Assembly (NCBI RefSeq): GCF_017161445.1
Contig: NZ_CP071060.1
Location: 3,286,001 to 3,350,000 of the forward strand
Origin: Niveibacterium microcysteis
GTDB taxonomy: Bacteria; Pseudomonadota; Gammaproteobacteria; Burkholderiales; Rhodocyclaceae
Reading direction: 5' to 3'
Length of the DNA stretch: 64,000 bases
How positions within the stretch are numbered: position 1 is the first letter of the stretch; each line of letters starts with the position of its first letter. A program made the position numbers and the translations under genes. The notes under the pieces are model-generated. The model was not told the origin of the DNA. It did no database searches and worked only from the letters and a program-made list of their open reading frames with translations. Positions 1 through 9,590 of the stretch are shown one piece after another.

Positions 1-60
1 ATCGAGCGAGGCTCGAACCCGCGCGATCGACACGATGTCGGTGCCGATACCAGCGATCAT
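1..60 (-). CDS. acpS: holo-[acyl-carrier-protein] synthase, N-terminal fragment
   Basis: Only the first 20 codons lie in the window; the rest runs off the left edge. The translation starts MIAGIGTDIVSIARVR, the conserved AcpS N-terminus, in which the Asp of GTDIV binds Mg. AcpS transfers 4'-phosphopantetheine from CoA to the carrier serine of ACP, which is encoded here at 13737-13973. It follows pdxJ after 12 bp, as in the E. coli rnc-era-recO-pdxJ-acpS order. The identification is firm for so short a piece because both motif and gene order agree. Confidence 0.88.
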   Translation of the reverse strand, partial: MIAGIGTDIVSIARVRASLD

Positions 61-72
61 GGTGCGGGCTAC

Positions 73-837
73 TCAGCCGTACAGATGGGGTGACGCGGCA
101 GATTCGCGCATCAGACGCTTCATCTCGCCGACCGCCTCGCGCAAGCCAACGAATACCGCACGGCTCACGATTGCGTGGCCGATGTGTAATTCACGAATCC
201 CGGGCAGTGCGGCGACGGGCTGGACATTGAAATAGTTCAGCGCATGGCCGGCATTGAAGCGCATCCCATGACCGATGATGGCGGCGCCCGCGGCACGAAT
301 CTTCTCGATCTCAGCCAATACGGCCGGACTGCGCGCATCGCGGCCCTTTTTGTGGAAGGCCTCCGCGTAAGGGCCTGTGTGGATCTCGCACACCCGCGCG
401 CCAACTCGCGCGGCGGCTTCCACCTGCGCCAGCTCAGCGTCGATGAAAACGCTGGACTGGATCCCGGCGTCGGCGAGTCGCGCAATGCACTCGCGAATAC
501 GCGCCTCGTTGGCGACGATGTCGAGGCCACCCTCGGTGGTCACCTCTTGGCGCCCCTCCGGAACCAACATAGCCATCTCGGGCTTGAGCCGGCAGGCGAT
601 TGCGACCATTTCGTCGGTCGCGGCCATCTCAAGATTCAGCTTGATGTGAGTCAGTTCGCGCAAACGGCGTACGTCCTCGTCCTGAATGTGACGACGGTCT
701 TCGCGCAAATGCACCGTAATTCCGTCAGCGCCGCCCAGGTGAGCTTCCACCGCCCCCCATACCGGGTCCGGTTCATAGGTCCGGCGCGCTTGGCGCAGGG
801 TGGCGATATGGTCAATGTTGACGCCGAGTTCGATCAC
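73..837 (-). CDS. pdxJ: pyridoxine 5'-phosphate synthase
   Basis: This 254-residue protein condenses 1-deoxy-D-xylulose 5-phosphate with 3-amino-2-oxopropyl phosphate to pyridoxine 5'-phosphate, the last ring-forming step of vitamin B6 synthesis. The N-terminus [16 protein letters not shown] and the [14 protein letters not shown] stretch are hallmarks of PdxJ, and the length is normal for this TIM-barrel family. The start is GTG at 837; its GTGA overlaps the recO stop by 4 bp, implying translational coupling. acpS follows. Confidence 0.96.
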   Translation of the reverse strand: MIELGVNIDHIATLRQARRTYEPDPVWGAVEAHLGGADGITVHLREDRRHIQDEDVRRLRELTHIKLNLEMAATDEMVAIACRLKPEMAMLVPEGRQEVTTEGGLDIVANEARIRECIARLADAGIQSSVFIDAELAQVEAAARVGARVCEIHTGPYAEAFHKKGRDARSPAVLAEIEKIRAAGAAIIGHGMRFNAGHALNYFNVQPVAALPGIRELHIGHAIVSRAVFVGLREAVGEMKRLMRESAASPHLYG

Positions 838-1550
838 AGTTCCTGCAACTCCATGAAAATTCGCCGCGATTCCAGCGCACGTGCGCCGACAAGGTGAGCA
901 ATGAGCCGCCGCATCAGGTTCTTTGCCTGAGCAAGAGTCTCGGGGTTCGACAAGTCTTCGCGGGCGAGATCCAACAGTACGCGCCCCGAGAGGGTCGCCT
1001 CATTTTGCTCCGGGTCGGTCGCCAGTACCGGTCCACGCTCGATTATAAAGAGGTAGTCGCACTCGGGCCGGACGGCGTCGCCATGCTCGTCCGTATCGAA
1101 GGTGGGGGCATAGCCGAGTTCCTGCAGGAGCACCAGCTCGAAAGTCCGCAGCGCGACGTCCTGCGGCGCATTCGCCGAGAGGCGCCGCAGCAGGCTCGCG
1201 TAGGCATCGAAGAGACGCGGATGCGCATCTTCGCGCGGCAGCAGGCGCACCAATAACTCGTTGGCGTAGTAACCACACATGAGCGTGCTGCCGGCGAGCA
1301 TCGGCTGGCCGCCTTGCCATTCCGCAGCGACCAGCGTTTTGAGTTCCCCGGCGCCGCTCCAGCCGATCTCCAGCGGCTGAAAGGCGAGCAGGACGCCACG
1401 CAGCGCAGCACGCGGACGCCGCGCGCCCTTGGCGACCATGGCCACACGGCCATGTTCACGGCAGAACATGTCAACAACGTAGCTGGTTTCTCGCCACGGA
1501 CGGGTGTGCAGAACGAAGGCCGACTGCTGCTCGACGCGTTTGCTACTCAT
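834..1550 (-). CDS. recO: DNA repair protein RecO
   Basis: This 238-residue protein is the recombination mediator of the RecFOR pathway: it anneals ssDNA and helps load RecA at gaps. The N-terminal OB-fold region contains [19 protein letters not shown] and is followed by the [14 protein letters not shown] stretch typical of RecO, then a helical C-terminal domain. The ATG start at 1550 lies 30 bp after the era stop, and the gene overlaps pdxJ by 4 bp. Gene order era-recO-pdxJ supports the call. Confidence 0.95.
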   Translation of the reverse strand: MSSKRVEQQSAFVLHTRPWRETSYVVDMFCREHGRVAMVAKGARRPRAALRGVLLAFQPLEIGWSGAGELKTLVAAEWQGGQPMLAGSTLMCGYYANELLVRLLPREDAHPRLFDAYASLLRRLSANAPQDVALRTFELVLLQELGYAPTFDTDEHGDAVRPECDYLFIIERGPVLATDPEQNEATLSGRVLLDLAREDLSNPETLAQAKNLMRRLIAHLVGARALESRRIFMELQEL

Positions 1551-1580
1551 CAGGCGCAGTCAGTCCATCGGTGCGAAGTG

Positions 1581-2489
1581 TTATTCGATACCGAGACTCT
1601 TGAGCGCACGCTCATCATCCGCCCAACCGCCTTTGACCTTCACCCACACCTCAAGGTAGACGGGGCCGCCGAACAGTTTCTCCAAATCGACACGCGCCTC
1701 GGACGACACGCGTTTGAGCTTTTCACCACCGCGTCCAATGACCATGGCCTTGTGGCTCGGCCGATCGACGATGATGGCTGCAAAGATGCGACGCACCGGC
1801 CCGTCGATCTCGAACTTTTCGATTTCGACCGCCAAGCCATAAGGCAGCTCTTCGCCAAGCAGGCGGAAGAGCTTCTCCCGAATGAACTCAGCAGCAAGAA
1901 AGCGTTCGCTTCGATCGGTGATGTCGTCTGCATCGAAAATCGCCGGCTGCTCTGGGAGCAGTGGCCCACATGCCTTCAACAGCTCGTCTGCGTTCGCACC
2001 AGTTTCAGCGGACAAAGGGACGACCGCGGCAAATTCTCGCTCTGCCGCGACGGTTGCGATGAATGGGAGCAACTGACGTTTATCCGCAATCCGGTCCACC
2101 TTATTGATGACCAGTACCACGGGAATCTGCGACGGAAGCAGTTCCATGACTGCGCGATCAGCCGCAGTCAGCTTCCCGGCTTCGATAACGAAGAGCACAA
2201 CGTCCACATCACCAAGCGCTTGCGTAACGCTGCGGTTCATCGCGCGATTGAGGGCGTTCGAATGCTGTTTCTGAAAGCCCGGCGTATCGACAAACACAAA
2301 CTGGTGTGTATCGTTGGTCAGCACACCATTTACCCGATGCCGCGTCGTCTGCGCCTTGCGTGAGGTAATGCTGATCTTCTGGCCGATCAAATGGTTCAGC
2401 AGCGTCGACTTGCCAACGTTCGGCCGACCAACAATCGCGAGAAAACCCGTACGGAATCCGTTTGCGTCCGGCGCCTGAAGCTCTGTCAT
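1581..2489 (-). CDS. era: GTPase Era (ribosome biogenesis)
   Basis: This 302-residue GTPase binds the 3' end of 16S rRNA and assists 30S maturation. The GTPase domain shows the P-loop GRPNVGKST, the switch with DTPGF, and NKVD. The C-terminal KH domain contains [12 protein letters not shown]. The reading frame is open further upstream, but the ATG at 2489 ([11 protein letters not shown]) is chosen because its ATGA overlaps the rnc stop by 4 bp and gives the family's usual length. Confidence 0.97.
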   Translation of the reverse strand: MTELQAPDANGFRTGFLAIVGRPNVGKSTLLNHLIGQKISITSRKAQTTRHRVNGVLTNDTHQFVFVDTPGFQKQHSNALNRAMNRSVTQALGDVDVVLFVIEAGKLTAADRAVMELLPSQIPVVLVINKVDRIADKRQLLPFIATVAAEREFAAVVPLSAETGANADELLKACGPLLPEQPAIFDADDITDRSERFLAAEFIREKLFRLLGEELPYGLAVEIEKFEIDGPVRRIFAAIIVDRPSHKAMVIGRGGEKLKRVSSEARVDLEKLFGGPVYLEVWVKVKGGWADDERALKSLGIE

Positions 2490-3157
2490 AGTTTCTCGAT
2501 CCGATCCAGCGCTGCGCGCGCAGCCTGCTGTTCCGCCGCGCGACGACTCGCGCCACGGCCCTTTGTTTCTAGCATCAGGGCCGGGATCCGGCATGACACT
2601 TCAAATTCCTGCGCATGCGCTTCTCCGCGCACTTGCGCCATTTCGTAGTTCGGCAACGGGTGACGGCGTGCCTGCAGCCACTCCTGCAGCGCAGTCTTCG
2701 GGTCCTTGCCGGCAGTACGCGGGTCGATCGCAGCGATCGATTCAGCATACAAGCGATCAATAACACCGCTCGCCGCGTCAAATCCGGCATCAAGAAAGAT
2801 TGCGCCAAACACGGCCTCGAGCGCGTCTGCGAGGATCGATGGACGCCGATGCCCACCACTGCGCAGCTCGCCTTCACCCAAGCGCAAGAGGTCTCCGAGC
2901 GACAAGCTCAGGGCGTGAGCGTGAAGCGCATCCTGTTTGACCAGCCCAGCCCGCAAGCGGGACAAGGTGCCTTCATCAAGCTCCGGGAAGCGATCGAACA
3001 GCGCGCGCGCAACGACACAATTCAGAACCGAGTCACCGATGAACTCAAGTCGCTCGTTGTGGGGCGTCCCAAAGCTTCGGTGCGTCAACGCTTGGGCAAG
3101 CAGCGCTGGGCTCGAGAAATGATACCCAAGCGCCTCCTGAAACCCGGCACGGCTCAT
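2486..3157 (-). CDS. rnc: ribonuclease III
   Basis: This 223-residue dsRNA endonuclease processes rRNA precursors and structured mRNAs. The signature [12 protein letters not shown] lies at residues 34-45 and includes acidic metal ligands E38 and D42. A second acidic cluster lies in the [15 protein letters not shown] region, and a double-stranded RNA-binding domain occupies about residues 155-222. The gene sits between the DUF4845 gene (3-bp gap) and era (4-bp overlap). Confidence 0.97.
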   Translation of the reverse strand: MSRAGFQEALGYHFSSPALLAQALTHRSFGTPHNERLEFIGDSVLNCVVARALFDRFPELDEGTLSRLRAGLVKQDALHAHALSLSLGDLLRLGEGELRSGGHRRPSILADALEAVFGAIFLDAGFDAASGVIDRLYAESIAAIDPRTAGKDPKTALQEWLQARRHPLPNYEMAQVRGEAHAQEFEVSCRIPALMLETKGRGASRRAAEQQAARAALDRIEKL

Positions 3158-3160
3158 GGG

Positions 3161-3532
3161 CTATTGGCTGGCAGCAGCATTTGTGGTGCTTGACGCCGAA
3201 AACTGAAAGAGCAGCGAAACATTTGCAACGACAGGAATCGTTCGCTGCCAGTCGGCCGATATGACCCAACGACCATTTTCCTTGCTGATGACCAAGTCCT
3301 CTTTACGCACCGAATTAATGTCCTCAGCGCCGGACCTACGATCAAACAGAATTCGGATCGTTTCGGGGCTCGTCGCCTCTGCGCTAGACGCCAATCCAGA
3401 AAGGGCCTTTTTAACGGCAAAGTACTCTGTATACACGGGAACAATTCGCATCCCAAGTATTAGCGCTCCAAGAATCAACGCCGCCGAAATTAGCGCGCCG
3501 ATCAAGGAGATCCCTTGCTGACGATTTCGCAT
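3161..3532 (-). CDS. DUF4845 membrane protein
   Basis: This 123-residue protein has a short basic N-terminus with the pilin-like QQGISLIGALISAALILG stretch, a single hydrophobic membrane segment (about residues 6-28), then a small soluble domain presumably facing the periplasm. Proteins of this DUF4845 type are commonly found between lepB and rnc in betaproteobacteria; their function is not known to me. An in-frame TTG lies one codon earlier, but ATG 3532 is preferred because a GGAG sits 7 nt upstream of it. A role near signal peptidase is suggested only by position. Confidence 0.85.
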   Translation of the reverse strand: MRNRQQGISLIGALISAALILGALILGMRIVPVYTEYFAVKKALSGLASSAEATSPETIRILFDRRSGAEDINSVRKEDLVISKENGRWVISADWQRTIPVVANVSLLFQFSASSTTNAAASQ

Positions 3533-3548
3533 CAATCGCTCCCGACGA

Positions 3549-4337
3549 TTAGTGAAAGGATCCGATTCGGGAGAGATCGCCGAAATGGAACCAGATGAAG
3601 AAAGCCTTGCCCCGCAGATTTGCGTCCGGCACGAAACCCCACACCCGAGAGTCGGAACTCTGGTCGCGGTTGTCGCCCATCATGAAGTAGTGCCCAGCCG
3701 GCACGGTGCATCGCAGGCCTTCAACAGTATAGACACAGTTCTCACGCCCCGGATAAGGCAGGGTTTGACTCACGAACGGTGGCGCATCCGCGTCGTTGAG
3801 CATCTGGTGTTCGACGCTACCGATCTTTTCCACATAGCGATGTGAATACTGCAGACGGTCGGTATGCAGGTAGTCCTCGATTTGCTTGACGGCGATTTCT
3901 TCGCCATTAACGCGCAAGCGTTTGTTGATGTATTCGACCTTGTCACCGGGGAGGCCGATTACCCGTTTGATGTAGTCCTGCGAAGGATTCTGCGGGTACC
4001 GGAAAACAACCACGTCGCCGCGCTTCGGCGAACCCGAGTCGATGATCTTCTTGTCGATCACCGGCAGGCGAATACCATAGGCGAATTTGTTGACAAGGAT
4101 GAAGTCCCCAACCAGCAGCGTCGGAATCATCGAGCCAGACGGAATACGGAAGGGCTCAACGAGAAACGAACGCAGCAGAAAGATCGCAAGGAGGATCGGA
4201 AAGAAGCCGGCGCCCCACTCAACCCAGACCGGCTCCGGCGTGCCCTGCGGCCGCTTTTTTCGGAACACAAATCGGTCCGCGCACCACAAGGCGCCGGTCA
4301 AGACGGACAGCACGAACAGAATCAACGCAAAATCCAC
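3549..4337 (-). CDS. lepB: signal peptidase I
   Basis: This 262-residue inner-membrane protease removes signal peptides from Sec and Tat substrates. Two N-terminal hydrophobic segments (about residues 3-20 and 43-58) are followed by PSGSMIPTL, which holds nucleophile S69, and YIKRVIGLPGD, which holds general base K124. The GDNRDQSSDSR box lies near the C-terminus. The start is GTG at 4337, with a GGAG 6 nt upstream. It lies directly downstream of lepA, the classical lepA-lepB pair. Confidence 0.96.
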   Translation of the reverse strand: MDFALILFVLSVLTGALWCADRFVFRKKRPQGTPEPVWVEWGAGFFPILLAIFLLRSFLVEPFRIPSGSMIPTLLVGDFILVNKFAYGIRLPVIDKKIIDSGSPKRGDVVVFRYPQNPSQDYIKRVIGLPGDKVEYINKRLRVNGEEIAVKQIEDYLHTDRLQYSHRYVEKIGSVEHQMLNDADAPPFVSQTLPYPGRENCVYTVEGLRCTVPAGHYFMMGDNRDQSSDSRVWGFVPDANLRGKAFFIWFHFGDLSRIGSFH

Positions 4338-4360
4338 GACCTCTCCTGACTCTTCGGGGG

Positions 4361-6157
4361 TTATTTGTTGTCTTCGACGCGCAGCACGGCGAGGAACGCC
4401 TCCTGCGGAATCTCAACGTTACCGACCTGTTTCATGCGGCGCTTGCCCTCTTTTTGCTTCTCGAGGAGCTTCTTCTTTCGCGTGATATCGCCGCCGTAGC
4501 ACTTGGCCAGCACGTTCTTGCGAAGCGCCTTGATCGTTTCGCGAGCGATGATGTGCGATCCGATTGCCGCCTGCACCGCGACATCGAACATCTGGCGCGG
4601 AATCAGCTCGCGCAGCTTGGCGGCCAGTTCACGACCACGGTACTGCGAATTAGCGCGGTGCACGATGACCGACAATGCATCGACCTTTTCGCTTGAGACC
4701 AGGATATCGAGCTTCACCACGTCAGCGGTTCGGTACTCCTTGAAGTCATAATCGAGCGACGCATAGCCCCGCGAGACGGACTTCAGCTTGTCGAAAAAGT
4801 CCATCACCACTTCAGCCATCGGCATGTCGTAAATCAACTTCACCTGACGGCCGTGGTAGTGCATATCGACCTGGTTACCGCGCTTCTGGTTGCACAGTGT
4901 GATCACGGGCCCAAGGTAATCCTGCGGCACGAAGATCGTTGCCGTGATGATCGGCTCACGGATTTCTTCGATCTTCGAGATCTCAGGTAGCTTTGACGGG
5001 TTCTCGACCTTGATAACTTCACCACTGTTAAGCACGACCTCGTAAACCACGGTCGGCGCCGTGGTAATCAGGTCCATGTCGAATTCGCGCTCGAGGCGTT
5101 CCTGGACGATCTCCATGTGCAACAAGCCAAGGAATCCGCAGCGGAAACCAAAACCCAGCGCCTGCGACACTTCCGGTTCGTACTGAAGCGATGCGTCGTT
5201 GAGCTTCAGCTTTTCCAGCGATTCGCGCAGTTGGTCATACTCGCTGGCTTCAACCGGATAAAGCCCGGCGAACACCTGCGGCTTGATCTCCTTGAAGCCG
5301 GCCAGCGCTTCGCTCGCCGGTTTGTTCGCGACCGTGATGGTGTCGCCCACCTTTGCGGAAGTCAGTTCCTTGATGCCCGCGATAACGAAGCCGACCTCTC
5401 CGGCCGACAACTGATCCCGAGAAATCGACTTCGGCGTGAACACACCGACCTGCTCGCACAGATGCTGCGCGCCGGTGCTCATGAAGAGGATCTTGTCCTT
5501 CGGACGCAGCACCCCATCGACAACCCGCACCAACATCACGACACCAACGTAGTTATCGAACCACGAGTCGATGATGAGTGCCTTGAGCGGCGCATCAGCC
5601 TTCCCGCGCGGCGCGGGCACCTTGGCAATGATCGCCTCAAGAATCTCGTCGATGCCCATGCCGGTCTTGGCCGAGCACGGAATCGCCTCGGTCGCGTCGA
5701 TGCCGATCACGTCCTCGACCTCTTGGCGCGCGGTGTCCGGGTCCGCGGAAGGCAGATCCATCTTGTTCAGAACCGGCACGACTTCAACACCCTGCTCAAT
5801 CGCGGTGTAGCAGTTCGCAACGGTCTGCGCCTCAACGCCCTGAGACGCATCAACGACCAGCAGCGCCCCCTCGCAGGCCGCCAGCGAGCGGCTGACTTCG
5901 TACGAGAAGTCCACATGCCCCGGGGTGTCGATCAGGTTCAGGTTATAGACTTGGCCGTCCTGCGCGCGGTAACTCAGCGCCGCAGTCTGTGCCTTGATCG
6001 TGATGCCGCGCTCACGCTCGATATCCATCGAATCTAGTACCTGCGCCTCCATCTCGCGATCGGAGAGGCCCCCGCAGCGCTGGATGAGCCGGTCGGCAAG
6101 GGTCGACTTGCCATGGTCGATGTGGGCGATGATCGAGAAGTTTCTGATGTGCTGCAT
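4361..6157 (-). CDS. lepA: elongation factor 4 (LepA), ribosome-associated GTPase
   Basis: This 598-residue translational GTPase has the G1 motif AHIDHGKST close to its start, DTPGHVDF for G3 and NKMD for G4. Domain II, the EF-G-like domains and the LepA-specific C-terminal domain ending in [15 protein letters not shown] follow. ATG 6157 ([10 protein letters not shown]) is chosen because family members begin here. An in-frame ATG at 6202 would add 15 residues with no family counterpart. No Shine-Dalgarno sequence is evident before ATG 6157, and a terminator-like hairpin ends a few bases upstream. Confidence 0.96.
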   Translation of the reverse strand: MQHIRNFSIIAHIDHGKSTLADRLIQRCGGLSDREMEAQVLDSMDIERERGITIKAQTAALSYRAQDGQVYNLNLIDTPGHVDFSYEVSRSLAACEGALLVVDASQGVEAQTVANCYTAIEQGVEVVPVLNKMDLPSADPDTARQEVEDVIGIDATEAIPCSAKTGMGIDEILEAIIAKVPAPRGKADAPLKALIIDSWFDNYVGVVMLVRVVDGVLRPKDKILFMSTGAQHLCEQVGVFTPKSISRDQLSAGEVGFVIAGIKELTSAKVGDTITVANKPASEALAGFKEIKPQVFAGLYPVEASEYDQLRESLEKLKLNDASLQYEPEVSQALGFGFRCGFLGLLHMEIVQERLEREFDMDLITTAPTVVYEVVLNSGEVIKVENPSKLPEISKIEEIREPIITATIFVPQDYLGPVITLCNQKRGNQVDMHYHGRQVKLIYDMPMAEVVMDFFDKLKSVSRGYASLDYDFKEYRTADVVKLDILVSSEKVDALSVIVHRANSQYRGRELAAKLRELIPRQMFDVAVQAAIGSHIIARETIKALRKNVLAKCYGGDITRKKKLLEKQKEGKRRMKQVGNVEIPQEAFLAVLRVEDNK

Positions 6158-6162
6158 GCCAC

Positions 6163-6189
6163 GAAAAAAGGGTGCGTTGCCGCACCCTT
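6163..6189 (-). terminator. intrinsic-terminator-like hairpin just before lepA
   Basis: On the minus strand the arms AAGGGTGCG and CGCACCCTT form a perfect 9-bp stem with a GCAA tetraloop, followed by a run of T residues. It ends about 6 nt before the lepA ATG. It may end mucD transcripts, but a candidate lepA promoter lies upstream of it, so it would also sit inside that promoter's leader. Confidence 0.75.
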
Positions 6190-6220
6190 CTCTGGAATCC
6201 ATCGGGTTGGAGAACGCGCG

Positions 6221-6249
6221 AGTATAGCCGATCCACTCAGCCGCGTCGG
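6221..6249 (-). promoter_or_regulatory. candidate lepA promoter
   Basis: A TATACT -10 box at 6226-6221 is preceded by 17 bp and a weak -35-like CCGACG at 6249-6244. It lies in the 93-bp gap between mucD and lepA and would give a leader of about 57 nt containing the hairpin at 6163-6189. The -35 match is poor (3 of 6). Confidence 0.4.
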
Positions 6250-6250
6250 T

Positions 6251-7648
6251 TTACGGCTGCTCGGGCACGCGCAGGCTGACGAAACTCTGGGTGTCACCGC
6301 GCTTGACCAGCAGGGACACGCTCTCGCCCCGCTCCACCGTTGCCACGAATCGATTGAACTGCTCAACGTTGCGGAATTCGACCGGCAGGCCCTTGCGTGT
6401 CGCCGAAACAATCAGATCGCCGCCCTGCAACTGCGCGCGGGCGGCGAGCCCCTTGGCATCCTTGATCGCAACGCCGCCGTCACTCTTGAAGTGACGCTTC
6501 TGTTCGGACGTCAACGGCCCGACGACGAGGCCCAGCCGATTCGCCCCAGCAGGCTCGACACGCTTGGACGGCGGCTTCTTCGGTGTCGGCGACTCCTCAG
6601 CGAACTCATCGACAACCAACGCCACATCGCGAACCGCCCCTTTGCGCCAGACCTGCATCGAAGACCGGGCGCCAGGTCGAGTACCACTGACAATGCGCGG
6701 CAGATCCGACGAACCATTTACCGCCTTGCCGTCGAACCGCAGAATCACGTCGCCGATCGCGACACCCGCTTTGTCCGCCGGCCCACCCTTTTCCACTTCG
6801 CTCACCAGCGCACCCTGCGGCGTCTTCAAAGCAAAGCTGTCTGCCACATCCTTGGTGACCTCCTGAATCACGACACCGATGCGCCCTCTTGTTACCTTTC
6901 CGGACGTCCGCAGCTGGTTGTGCACATCCATCGCCACGTCAATCGGGATCGCAAACGAAAGGCCCATGAACCCGCCGGTCTCGCTGTAGATCTGCGAGTT
7001 GATACCGACGACCTCACCCCTCAGGTTGAACAGCGGGCCGCCAGAGTTACCCGGGTTGATTGCGACGTCGGTCTGAATGAAGGGCACCAGGGATTCATCC
7101 GGCAGCGAACGCCCCTTGGCACTGACGATACCGGCGGTAACGGTGTGGTCGAAGCCAAACGGCGAGCCGATTGCTACCACCCAATCGCCGACGCGTAGTT
7201 TGCCCGGATCCCCAATTGCAACCTTGGGCAAACCGGTCGCTTCGATCTTGATCACCGCCACATCGCTGCGACGATCCGCACCAATCAAACGAGCGCGAAA
7301 TTCACGCTTGTCGGTCAGCCGCACCAGGATCTCGTCGGCATCCTCGACCACATGTGCATTGGTCAGGATGTAGCCGTCTGCCGAAACGATGAAGCCGGAC
7401 CCCATCGAATCGCCCTCCTCGCCGTCGCGCGGAATCTGGGGGTGCTTCGGCATGAAACGGCGGAACCATTCCTGCATCGGGTCACGTGCATCAGACTTTG
7501 CACGCGGGCGAATCTGCTCGGAACTGACATTGACCACCGCAGCGGCGGAGCGATCGACCAAGTCCGCCAACTCAGGTAGGTCGCGCGCCTGCACGGCCGT
7601 CGCCCCAATGAGGACCAACAGCAAGGCGATATGACGCAGAACGTTCAT
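6251..7648 (-). CDS. mucD: periplasmic serine protease, DegP/MucD (Do) family
   Basis: This HtrA-type protease/chaperone (465 residues from the chosen start) degrades misfolded envelope proteins. A signal peptide (MNVLRHIALLLVLIGATAVQA) is followed by the trypsin-like domain with triad H99 (TNAHVV), D129 (RRSDVAVI) and S202 (GNSGGPL). Two PDZ domains lie at about 260-350 and 375-460. ATG 7648 is chosen because it begins a compact signal peptide. ATG 7681, which touches the rseC stop, is an alternative adding 11 residues. Its place after rpoE-rseABC matches the algU-mucABCD arrangement. Confidence 0.93.
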   Translation of the reverse strand: MNVLRHIALLLVLIGATAVQARDLPELADLVDRSAAAVVNVSSEQIRPRAKSDARDPMQEWFRRFMPKHPQIPRDGEEGDSMGSGFIVSADGYILTNAHVVEDADEILVRLTDKREFRARLIGADRRSDVAVIKIEATGLPKVAIGDPGKLRVGDWVVAIGSPFGFDHTVTAGIVSAKGRSLPDESLVPFIQTDVAINPGNSGGPLFNLRGEVVGINSQIYSETGGFMGLSFAIPIDVAMDVHNQLRTSGKVTRGRIGVVIQEVTKDVADSFALKTPQGALVSEVEKGGPADKAGVAIGDVILRFDGKAVNGSSDLPRIVSGTRPGARSSMQVWRKGAVRDVALVVDEFAEESPTPKKPPSKRVEPAGANRLGLVVGPLTSEQKRHFKSDGGVAIKDAKGLAARAQLQGGDLIVSATRKGLPVEFRNVEQFNRFVATVERGESVSLLVKRGDTQSFVSLRVPEQP

Positions 7649-7680
7649 GTACTTCTCTGGCAGCAACATCGCAGCCCCCA

Positions 7681-8112
7681 TCAATGCGATATCGACGATT
7701 CGACCACGCGCACCGCAAGCCCGCCTGCCAGCCGTCGACGCGCAAGGAATGCAGCGCCAACGGAGAAAGCCGCCAAGCCCAACGCGGCACCAAGAACCGC
7801 GCCGGTATCGCCTACATACTGTTCGCCGATCGCGCCACCCACAAGCAGGCCCAGCAATGGCAAACCGTAAGCCAGTGTAGCCGCCAGCAAGGGGGCTCGC
7901 GGTTCGACGGCAACCTCAACCTCGGACCCGGGCGTGAGTGGGCGATCGGTCACGACGCTGTAGCTGCTGCAGCGCCCGCCAAAAAGCTTTCCGAGCACGT
8001 CACTGCCGCAACCGCCGGTCTCCGAACACCGCCCGCACCCCCCGTCGCCGCCAACCTTTACCACGGCCGTGGCGCCTTCAACGCGCAACACGATTGCTTT
8101 ACGGGTATTCAT
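7681..8112 (-). CDS. rseC: SoxR-reducing/RseC family membrane protein
   Basis: This 143-residue protein has an N-terminal cysteine cluster (GGCGRCSETGGCGSDVL, with a further Cys soon after) typical of RseC/MucC. Two hydrophobic membrane segments follow, at about residues 73-91 and 100-120. Family members modulate sigma-E or take part in electron transfer to SoxR; which applies here cannot be read from sequence. The gene overlaps the rseB stop by 4 bp and is the fourth gene of the sigma-E operon. Confidence 0.9.
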   Translation of the reverse strand: MNTRKAIVLRVEGATAVVKVGGDGGCGRCSETGGCGSDVLGKLFGGRCSSYSVVTDRPLTPGSEVEVAVEPRAPLLAATLAYGLPLLGLLVGGAIGEQYVGDTGAVLGAALGLAAFSVGAAFLARRRLAGGLAVRVVESSISH

Positions 8113-9080
8113 TTCTGCCGGATCTCAACCGATTCGGCCAGCCGCCGCACCGATTCCGGCGGCACTTCACCCAAAGCAGTCACCAGGTACTGCGAACCAA
8201 TCAAGCGTTTGAAAATTCGAGTCGGCCCGGCCGCACTCTCGCCACCAACCGGGGCCTTTCGTCCGGAGGATAGCGGCTCGACAAACACCGAGATCGTTGC
8301 CAAACCATCGGAATACACAAGATGGATCGCATCGGCACCACCGTCCTTGACCTGGCGGCGCACCGTGCTGATCGGGCGAAACCCGGGCAATAAGCCACGG
8401 CATGTTACGCCCGCCTCCTCGGGGGTTACCGCCACGCCGCGCGCGTTAACTTCCCGCCAACCACTGGCCGTTGCGGCATAACGCGAGCGCACCTTGTCAC
8501 GCTCGATCAGGCCGCCGATCGTCACGTCGGAAAACGCAAACTGTTCGACCAGGGCGCCCGCGGCGTCAAGCATGCGCGACTTCAGCATCAGCCCACTGCC
8601 CGGCTCCACCCAGAATGTATGGCCGTATCGAAATCCATCGCGCGGCTCGAGCACGATCTGCTGCGCTGGCAAACCTGCCACGCGATCGAGTGTTCCGAGG
8701 CGAAGGCTATAGTTGGCCATCAGCTGATCCGGCGACACGTGCGCCCACGCCGGAAAGCGACGCGGCATCGCATGGTCCGCGATGATCATCTTCTCCTGCG
8801 GGAGATAGAACCGCACCTCACCGTTACTCCGCACGATTTCGCGCGGAGCGCCGTCCAGCGTCTCCAGACGTTCGTACTCACCTGTCGCATCGGTAATGTG
8901 CGCAATGCGGGAGGTCTCGGTTGTCCGGCCGGATTGATAAACGAACGTGCCCGCGTAGTTGAGCGTCTGCGACGCAGCGCTCACTTTGGCAAGCCAGGCA
9001 ATGGCGTCTTGCGGCGAACTGGCGTGCGCCAAGCCGCCCAACAATAGCAGTAGGGCGCCAACCCAAGCCCTGCCGATCAT
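8109..9080 (-). CDS. rseB: sigma-E regulatory protein RseB (MucB)
   Basis: This 323-residue periplasmic protein has a signal peptide (MIGRAWVGALLLLLGGLAHA) and a LolA-like N-terminal domain starting at ...IAWLAKVSAASQTLNYAGTF, followed by a smaller C-terminal domain. RseB binds the periplasmic part of the anti-sigma factor RseA and shields it from DegS; lipid or LPS signals release it. Four-base overlaps on both sides indicate coupled translation with rseA and rseC. Confidence 0.94.
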   Translation of the reverse strand: MIGRAWVGALLLLLGGLAHASSPQDAIAWLAKVSAASQTLNYAGTFVYQSGRTTETSRIAHITDATGEYERLETLDGAPREIVRSNGEVRFYLPQEKMIIADHAMPRRFPAWAHVSPDQLMANYSLRLGTLDRVAGLPAQQIVLEPRDGFRYGHTFWVEPGSGLMLKSRMLDAAGALVEQFAFSDVTIGGLIERDKVRSRYAATASGWREVNARGVAVTPEEAGVTCRGLLPGFRPISTVRRQVKDGGADAIHLVYSDGLATISVFVEPLSSGRKAPVGGESAAGPTRIFKRLIGSQYLVTALGEVPPESVRRLAESVEIRQK

Positions 9081-9583
9081 TGAACCCCGTCCCCAACCTG
9101 CTCGGCAGCAGTACGCATGTAGTAGCCGACGCCAGGTACGGCCTGAGCACCCGCATAGCCGTGATGCGCAAGCAGGTAGGCACGATCTGCATCACCGACG
9201 GACACTGCGTGCGCCTGCCCCGCAGCGCGTGCCACGCGAGCCGGCTCTGCAGCCGGCTCGACACGCAAGCCGAGCCAGGCCACCACGGCAACGCCCGCAA
9301 CTGTCGCTGCGATCGGCAAGAGGGTGTCGAGCGCAGATCGGCGTTTGGCGACAGCCGCACTGGCGGCAGGAGCAAGAACGGTAGGTTCGGCTTCGAGCCG
9401 CTCCATTAACTTCGCGGTGAAGTCGCTGGATAATTCTGTTTCGCCGCGTAGCGCGTCGCCGATCAAGGCGTACTCATCCCAGCATTCGCGCAACGCCGGA
9501 TCCGTTTTCGTCCGCGACAAAATCGCCTGCACGCCCGTTGGCTCCAACTCGCCATCCAGCAGGGCGGAAATCTGCTGTTTCAT
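9077..9583 (-). CDS. rseA: anti-sigma-E factor RseA (MucA)
   Basis: This 168-residue single-pass membrane protein starts MKQQISALLDGELEP, the typical cytoplasmic anti-sigma domain that clamps RpoE. A transmembrane segment lies at about residues 87-106 (LDTLLPIAATVAGVAVVAWLG), followed by a short periplasmic tail that would be the DegS/RseB target. It lies 7 bp downstream of rpoE and overlaps rseB by 4 bp. Confidence 0.92.
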   Translation of the reverse strand: MKQQISALLDGELEPTGVQAILSRTKTDPALRECWDEYALIGDALRGETELSSDFTAKLMERLEAEPTVLAPAASAAVAKRRSALDTLLPIAATVAGVAVVAWLGLRVEPAAEPARVARAAGQAHAVSVGDADRAYLLAHHGYAGAQAVPGVGYYMRTAAEQVGDGVQ

Positions 9584-9590
9584 GTCTCAC

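Noticed and set aside
6158..6202. A 15-residue N-terminal extension of LepA starting at ATG 6202
   Set aside because: Family members begin at [20 protein letters not shown] sequence, and the extension would be encoded by a terminator hairpin.
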